NCBI GenBank assembly: GCA_018383375.1
Contig: JAHAWW010000146.1
Span: 1-11,049 of the forward strand
Length of the DNA stretch: 11,049 nt
From: Prevotellamassilia sp.
GTDB lineage: Bacteria > Bacteroidota > Bacteroidia > Bacteroidales > Bacteroidaceae
Direction: 5' to 3'
Shown: in pieces, positions 7,946-11,049 of the stretch
How the letters are laid out: each line of letters starts with the position of its first letter
Position numbering within the stretch: the first letter of the stretch is position 1
Made by a program: the position numbers and the translations under genes
Notes under the pieces: generated by a model
What the model was told of the DNA's origin: nothing
What the model saw: only the letters and a program-made list of their open reading frames with translations
Database searches by the model: none

Positions 7946-8746
7946 TCACGATTGATGTTTGGGTTGGCGCTGTGTGCGCAGGCCGAGGCGCGAAGTGGCC
8001 ACCTCGGCAGCCTTGTAGACATAGCGCATGGAGAGTAGCAGCGATGACGACCAGACGCCGTTGGCCTTGAGCGCTCGGCGATGGTCTTTCATAATCTGGA
8101 GGTGGCTCTTGAGTCCGGCGTTTGAGATGCCGCCGGTGCGCATGGTGACAAAGTCGAGGGGGACGTAGCGTGTGCGAATGCGCTGCACATAGATGAGACG
8201 GAGCATCTGTTCGAAGTCGGCAGCCACCTTATAGGTCGTGTCGAAGAGGCCGAACTCTTTGAGCACAGCAGCCCGACAATAAAACGACGGATGAGCCGGC
8301 ATAAAGCCCAACCGCATTCGTCCACGAGAAAAATGACGTGAAGAATAATAGCGCACACAGCGGTCGAGACGAGAGGGCTTGACGTAATGCACATCGCCAT
8401 AGACGGCATCTACGCTGTCGTCGGCGATGGCCGCGGCCAGCGTCTCAAGCACATAGGGTGACGAAAAAAAGTCGTCGGAATTGAGCATACCGATAAAATC
8501 GCCGGTGGCTCTCTTGATGCCTTTGTTCATCGCATCATAAAGTCCCTTATCAGGCTCACTAACCAAGATGAGACGGTCGCCGAAACGGTCGCGATAACTC
8601 TCAACGAGGGCTTGTGTCCCGTCGGTTGAATTGCCGTCTATGACAATATACTCATAGTCTTGGCAAGTCTGGCCGAGGACACTCTCTATGGTATCTTTGA
8701 GTGTTTTGACGCTATTGTAGGTTGCTGTTACAATGCTGATTTTCAT
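7946..8746 (-). CDS. Family 2 glycosyltransferase
   Basis: A 266-residue GT-A fold glycosyltransferase, cytoplasmic or membrane-associated, that would transfer a sugar from a nucleotide donor to a lipid-linked acceptor. The N-terminal MKISIVTATYNS opening is typical of the family. Asp37 lies in the VIDGNSTDG motif that binds the nucleotide, PDKGLYDAMNKG at 65-76 is characteristic of a WcaA-like subgroup, and NSDDFF at 89-94 carries the metal-binding acidic pair. A putative catalytic acidic residue lies in AADFEQMLRL. I start at the MKIS methionine (8746); an ATG two codons upstream (8752) is equally possible. The frame stays open to 8839, but that extension lacks family features and would add an unusual 29-residue cysteine-containing leader. 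First gene of an operon with wzz and wecA, pointing to surface glycan assembly. Acceptor and donor are unknown. Confidence 0.9.
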   Translation of the reverse strand: MKISIVTATYNSVKTLKDTIESVLGQTCQDYEYIVIDGNSTDGTQALVESYRDRFGDRLILVSEPDKGLYDAMNKGIKRATGDFIGMLNSDDFFSSPYVLETLAAAIADDSVDAVYGDVHYVKPSRLDRCVRYYSSRHFSRGRMRLGFMPAHPSFYCRAAVLKEFGLFDTTYKVAADFEQMLRLIYVQRIRTRYVPLDFVTMRTGGISNAGLKSHLQIMKDHRRALKANGVWSSSLLLSMRYVYKAAEVATSRLGLRTQRQPKHQS

Positions 8747-8927
8747 AGGCATGAGGCAGGCATCAAGGTGGAGGTTGCCTGGAGAGACGCGTTCTTTGGA
8801 CCGAAAGAGTGCTACACAACCGCTTCGCTTTCCACGCAAAGGGACTGTTGCTTGGGTCTCTCTGTGATATTAACGCAAAACCTTTGCTTTTATTGTTTAT
8901 ACCGCAGAGGCTGGTCTAAAAAACACA

Positions 8928-8935
8928 CAAATTTA
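8928..8935 (-). promoter_or_regulatory. Candidate -7 element of the polysaccharide operon
   Basis: CAAATTTA on the plus strand reads TAAATTTG on the minus strand, an exact match to TAnnTTTG, in an AT-rich stretch. It lies downstream (in the minus-strand sense) of the tetR terminator and about 180 bases before the glycosyltransferase start. No TTTG is present at the expected -33 distance (around 8955-8962), so only the -7 half is supported. If used, transcription would start near 8920, giving an unusually long leader. Confidence 0.45.
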
Positions 8936-9045
8936 GCACTTTATTTCTTATTTGACCCATATACACGCGGTTTACGGCCTACGAACGGCTAAATACCACA
9001 ACTAAACACCACAGCGCAAACTGGGGATACTGCATATAGGCGCAT

Positions 9046-9081
9046 AAAAAATGAGGATTGTCTCTTGTCGAAACATCCTCA
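9046..9081 (-). terminator. Intrinsic terminator of tetR
   Basis: On the minus strand TGAGGAT (9081-9075) pairs perfectly with ATCCTCA (9058-9052), and the inner GTTTC/GAGAC can extend the stem with one G-T pair and one bulged A. The stem is followed directly by six T (plus-strand A-run 9046-9051). This is a textbook rho-independent terminator, located about 75 bases beyond the tetR stop. It separates tetR from the polysaccharide operon. Confidence 0.82.
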
Positions 9082-9156
9082 AATATTCTGTGGGTTTTGA
9101 CATCGTTGACTCCCACGGCTGAGCGGTGGGGGCCTTCACGCCTCCTTTTGTCCCGG

Positions 9157-9792
9157 TCAGTCATGCAAGGCCTGCCGGTGTTGCTCTAAGAAGCGGTCTA
9201 TGATGTCTATGCCTTTTTGTGTCGAAATGCCACGCACGACCACGAGTGTGCTGTTGATAAAAAGGTAATCTATGCGGTTGTTGGCGAAATGCTCTGACGT
9301 CATCACCCAAGTGATGAGATTGTCTATCATAACATAGACCAAGTCGAAATCCACCCCATCGCGGAACACGCCCTGTTTGACGCCGTCGGCCATAAAGGCA
9401 ATGGCACTTTGGCGGTCTTGCTCAAACGTGGCGCGACGAAAGGCATAGACGGAGTCATATTTGCTGATACCTTCAAAATGAGAGGGCCGCAGCGCACCTA
9501 CCGTACGCATACGATAGGCAAAAATCTCAAGCAGGGCTTCCAAGACGTTCTCGGCACCGGAGGCAATACGTTCCATCATGGCCAAGTCTTGCTGATGTTG
9601 CTTCTCATAGCAGGCCAAAAGTAGTGCCTCTTTATCCTTAAAAAGCTGATAGATGGTGCGCTTCGACATCTTGAGTTTATGGGCTACATAGTCCATAGTC
9701 ACGGCCTTGACGCCTTTCTCCAAAAAGGCCTTCGAGGCTGCTACGATGACGCGCTCACGCATCTGCTCACGATTATCTCTCTGTTGTTCCAT
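9157..9792 (-). CDS. TetR/AcrR family transcriptional regulator
   Basis: A 211-residue DNA-binding repressor-type protein. The N-terminal domain has the family pattern: helix 1 with RVIVAASKAFLEKGVKAVTM at about 14-33, then a helix-turn-helix at about 33-52 with YVAHKLKMSKRTIYQLF, followed by KDKEALLLACYE. The remaining residues form the variable ligand-binding and dimerisation domain, with no recognised ligand signature. It appears to be a single-gene unit: a terminator lies 3' of it and no co-directional efflux or transport gene follows. Many TetR proteins regulate themselves or a neighbour; the adjacent inverted repeats are candidate operators. Neighbouring genes give no clear target. Start chosen at the ATG at 9792, which gives the usual short charged tail (EQQRDNREQMRE) before helix 1. 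Confidence 0.93.
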   Translation of the reverse strand: MEQQRDNREQMRERVIVAASKAFLEKGVKAVTMDYVAHKLKMSKRTIYQLFKDKEALLLACYEKQHQQDLAMMERIASGAENVLEALLEIFAYRMRTVGALRPSHFEGISKYDSVYAFRRATFEQDRQSAIAFMADGVKQGVFRDGVDFDLVYVMIDNLITWVMTSEHFANNRIDYLFINSTLVVVRGISTQKGIDIIDRFLEQHRQALHD

Positions 9793-9798
9793 TATGAT

Positions 9799-9815
9799 AT
9801 TGATGGATATTCAAT
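9799..9815. promoter_or_regulatory. Short inverted repeat just upstream of tetR
   Basis: ATTGA (9799-9803) and TCAAT (9811-9815) form a 5-base inverted repeat with a 7-base centre, seven bases before the tetR start codon on the minus strand. The size and position would fit a regulator binding site, but five-base arms in AT-rich DNA are common by chance, so this is a weak candidate. Confidence 0.2.
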
Positions 9816-9844
9816 TGGTCAGACTGCGGCAAAAGGACATTGGA

Positions 9845-9998
9845 CGAGCCGCAGCCAATCTTTTGCAAAGATTGTGCAAGGCGAGCGCAACAAGCTTGCT
9901 TGAAGTGCCGAGCCGCAGCCAATCTTATGCAAAGATTGTGCAAGGCGAGCGCAATAAGCTTGCTTGAAGTGCCGAGCCGCAGCCAATCTTATGCAAAG
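9845..9998. repeat. 64-base tandem repeat, 2.4 copies, upstream of tetR
   Basis: Two full 64-base units (9845-9908 and 9909-9972) are followed by a partial third of 26 bases (9973-9998). Units 1 and 2 differ at only two positions: T9863 versus A9927, and C9891 versus T9955. Each unit starts CGAGCCGCAGCC and ends with TTGAAGTGC. Inside unit 1, CAATCTTT (9856-9863) and AAAGATTG (9867-9874) form a perfect 8-base inverted repeat around TGC; in unit 2 the A at 9927 breaks the innermost pair. A second, weaker stem is GCAAG (9876-9880) with CTTGC (9895-9899). The period is not a multiple of three and short open frames across it are not genes. On the minus strand the units lie just downstream of a candidate promoter, so they would be in the tetR leader. 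Confidence 0.95.
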
Positions 9999-10027
9999 GT
10001 AAACAATAAAACTTTTACAACAGCAAA
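9994..10027 (-). promoter_or_regulatory. Candidate Bacteroidetes-type promoter of tetR
   Basis: On the minus strand TTTG (plus-strand CAAA at 10024-10027) is followed after 22 bases by TACCTTTG (plus-strand CAAAGGTA at 9994-10001). This fits the Bacteroidetes -33 TTTG and -7 TAnnTTTG elements, with spacing near the upper end of what is usual. Transcription would start near 9985 and run through the tandem repeat into tetR, giving a leader of about 190 bases. The -7 element overlaps the end of the partial third repeat copy. Confidence 0.6.
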
Positions 10028-10032
10028 AGTTT
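10009..10032. promoter_or_regulatory. Perfect 8+8 inverted repeat over the tetR -33 element
   Basis: AAACTTTT (10009-10016) and AAAAGTTT (10025-10032) are exact inverted copies around an 8-base centre, ACAACAGC. The right arm contains most of the candidate -33 TTTG of the tetR promoter. This geometry fits an operator for an autoregulating TetR dimer. The alternative is a weak AT-rich terminator of the phosphoesterase transcript, which ends about 70 bases upstream in the minus-strand sense; the stem is followed by TTTTATTG rather than a solid T-run. Confidence 0.45.
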
Positions 10033-10099
10033 CCATCCCAAATTGACCAATATTAAGGAAAAAAAGGAAAACAATGAGTTTTGAATACAATAAAATGGC

Positions 10100-10636
10100 T
10101 CAATAAGGCACACAGACGCCGTCTCTGCGCTGTTTAGCCTTGAGTTCCTCGCCAAGTTCAACCACTTCAAGATCTCTAAAATTCTTGCCGTCGACGACAA
10201 AACGCACAAGCGTACGGCTTTGGTGCCATCCTTGCAGGCCTGCAGCGCCAGGATTGATGTGCAGACAGCCTAATGTGCGGTCGTAGACCACCTTCAAGAT
10301 ATGTGAATGTCCGGAAATGAAGAGCTGTGGCGGATTGACATACAGTTTACCCGCAATGCTGCGGTCATAATGACCGGGATAGCCGCCTATATGTTTGATG
10401 AGCACATCGGCTTCTTCACATTTGAAACGCAATATCTGCGGATAAAGCCGTCGCAAATCGCCGCCGTCGCAGTTGCCACATACGGCCCGAAAAGGCTTCA
10501 AGTCGGCCAAACGCTCGGCCAACTCAAGCGTACCGATATCACCGGCGTGCCAGATTTCGTCACACGAGGCGAAATACTTCTCATACCGGTCGTCCCAATA
10601 GCCGTGTGTGTCAGAGAGCAATCCAATGCGTTTCAT
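10100..10636 (-). CDS. YfcE/MJ0936-like metallophosphoesterase
   Basis: A 178-residue cytoplasmic calcineurin-like phosphoesterase, close in length to E. coli YfcE and archaeal MJ0936, which hydrolyse phosphodiester model substrates with two bound divalent metals. The metal-site motifs are complete and in order: SDTHG at 8-12 (D9, H11), HAGDIG at 30-35 (D33), GNCD at 54-57 (N55), a histidine in KHIGGYPG at 82, and GHSH at 109-112 (H110, H112), followed by NPGAAG at 128-133. In many relatives the fourth motif reads THG; here it is KHIGG. The C-terminal 40 residues are charged and carry no extra domain. It starts 13 bases after the stop of the cytidylate-kinase-like gene and is very probably co-transcribed with it. 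The natural substrate is not known for this family. Confidence 0.92.
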   Translation of the reverse strand: MKRIGLLSDTHGYWDDRYEKYFASCDEIWHAGDIGTLELAERLADLKPFRAVCGNCDGGDLRRLYPQILRFKCEEADVLIKHIGGYPGHYDRSIAGKLYVNPPQLFISGHSHILKVVYDRTLGCLHINPGAAGLQGWHQSRTLVRFVVDGKNFRDLEVVELGEELKAKQRRDGVCVPY

Positions 10637-10649
10637 CTCAAAACTTTGA

Positions 10650-11049
10650 TTATGACAGTAGGGCCAGACGGCGTTCCACGAAATCCTTGATGTATGCTGC
10701 CGTACCCTCTATACCAAGCACCGAAGAGTTGATGCAAAGGTGATAGGTCGAAGCAGCTCCCCATCGGCCGGCACTATAGAAGTTGTAGAATGCCGCACGC
10801 TTGTCATCGCCTTTGGCACAAAGACGGGCGGCAGTGCGCTCGTCTATCTGCCGGTCTTGACAAAGCCGCGCCACACGGTCTGGCATATCGGCCGACACGA
10901 ATACATTGACACACCGCGGATAATCACGAAGGACGTAATCGGCACAGCGACCAATAAAGATGCAGGAATGGTCAGAGGCTGCCTTACGAATGGCCTCACT
11001 CTGCAGATGAAATAGGTTTTCCTCGCTCAAACCGCCACTGTAGATAGAC
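10650..11049 (-). CDS. Cytidylate-kinase-like family protein, 5' end off the window
   Basis: The frame is open to the right edge and shows 132 C-terminal residues of a protein of the Cytidylate_kin2-like family, normally about 200 residues. The apparent start at 11030 is a TTG inside the conserved SIYSGGLSEENLFHL stretch, so it is not the real start; the P-loop and first helices lie beyond the edge. Visible hallmarks are IFIGRCADYVLRDYP, a nucleoside-monophosphate-binding-like segment, the lid-like segment KGDDKRAAFYNFYSAGRWG, and YHLCINSSVLGIEG. Members are predicted P-loop nucleoside monophosphate kinases, but they differ from canonical Cmk and the substrate is not established for this protein. 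The next gene downstream is the phosphoesterase, 13 bases away. Confidence 0.88.
   Translation of the reverse strand, partial: SIYSGGLSEENLFHLQSEAIRKAASDHSCIFIGRCADYVLRDYPRCVNVFVSADMPDRVARLCQDRQIDERTAARLCAKGDDKRAAFYNFYSAGRWGAASTYHLCINSSVLGIEGTAAYIKDFVERRLALLS

Larger units (their letters stand above)
8747..9156. other. Gene-free region between glycosyltransferase and tetR
   Basis: No supportable gene. From right to left (direction of transcription of the flanking genes) it holds: a small hairpin CCCAC/GTGGG at 9112-9130, the tetR terminator at 9046-9081, an AT-rich stretch at about 8930-8960 with a -7-like element, and a leader of about 170 bases before the glycosyltransferase start. A minus-strand frame at 8979-9164 overlaps the terminator and has no family features. 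The leader contains no stem or short uORF that I could support. Confidence 0.6.

Noticed and set aside
8753..8839. N-terminal extension of the glycosyltransferase to an upstream start
   Set aside because: The added 29 residues do not resemble the family, whose proteins begin at or near MKISIVTATYN.
8979..9164. 61-codon minus-strand frame next to tetR
   Set aside because: It spans the tetR terminator hairpin and its T-run and overlaps the tetR stop; no family features.
9845..9998. Possible CRISPR array
   Set aside because: Direct tandem 64-base repeats without intervening unique spacers, and no cas genes.
9679..10046. Short plus-strand frames encoding repeated ERNKLA/RSQSYAK-like peptides
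   Set aside because: Produced by the 64-base repeat in different frames; the period is not a multiple of three and no start context or family supports them.

Overview
The window looks like chromosomal DNA of a Bacteroidales bacterium, most likely Prevotellaceae of moderately high GC. The evidence is the Bacteroidetes-type ParC sequence, -7 promoter elements of the TAnnTTTG type, the lack of purine-rich Shine-Dalgarno sites before most starts, and the cytidylate-kinase-like family at the right edge. No rRNA, tRNA, CRISPR array, transposase, phage or recognisable defence gene is visible.

Left half, + strand (about 361-5443): a topoisomerase IV subunit A gene (parC) carrying a one-base deletion near position 670, then a two-zinc-ribbon single-pass membrane protein, a 68-residue single-pass membrane protein, a hairpin followed by a T-run, and cysN (GTPase subunit of sulfate adenylyltransferase). 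No cysD partner is present in the window. A GC-rich hairpin closes this block.

Middle, - strand (about 8936 down to 5656): a surface-polysaccharide operon transcribed towards cysN. It encodes a family 2 glycosyltransferase, a Wzz-type chain-length regulator and a WecA/TagO-type polyprenyl-phosphate sugar-1-phosphate transferase. WecA would load the first sugar on the lipid carrier, the glycosyltransferase would extend it, and Wzz would set polymer length. A -7-like element about 180 bases upstream suggests a long leader.

Right part, - strand: a TetR-family regulator with a clear intrinsic terminator. Its upstream region holds a promoter-like pair, a perfect 8+8 base inverted repeat across the -33 element, and a 64-base tandem repeat (2.4 copies) that would lie in the transcribed leader. 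Beyond it, a YfcE-like metallophosphoesterase and the 3' part of a cytidylate-kinase-like gene form a tight pair running in from the right edge.

Most of the window is ordinary housekeeping and cell-surface genes. The points most worth checking are the parC frameshift, the TetR upstream architecture (repeat, promoter and inverted repeat), and cysN without cysD. I found no convincing new multi-gene system.
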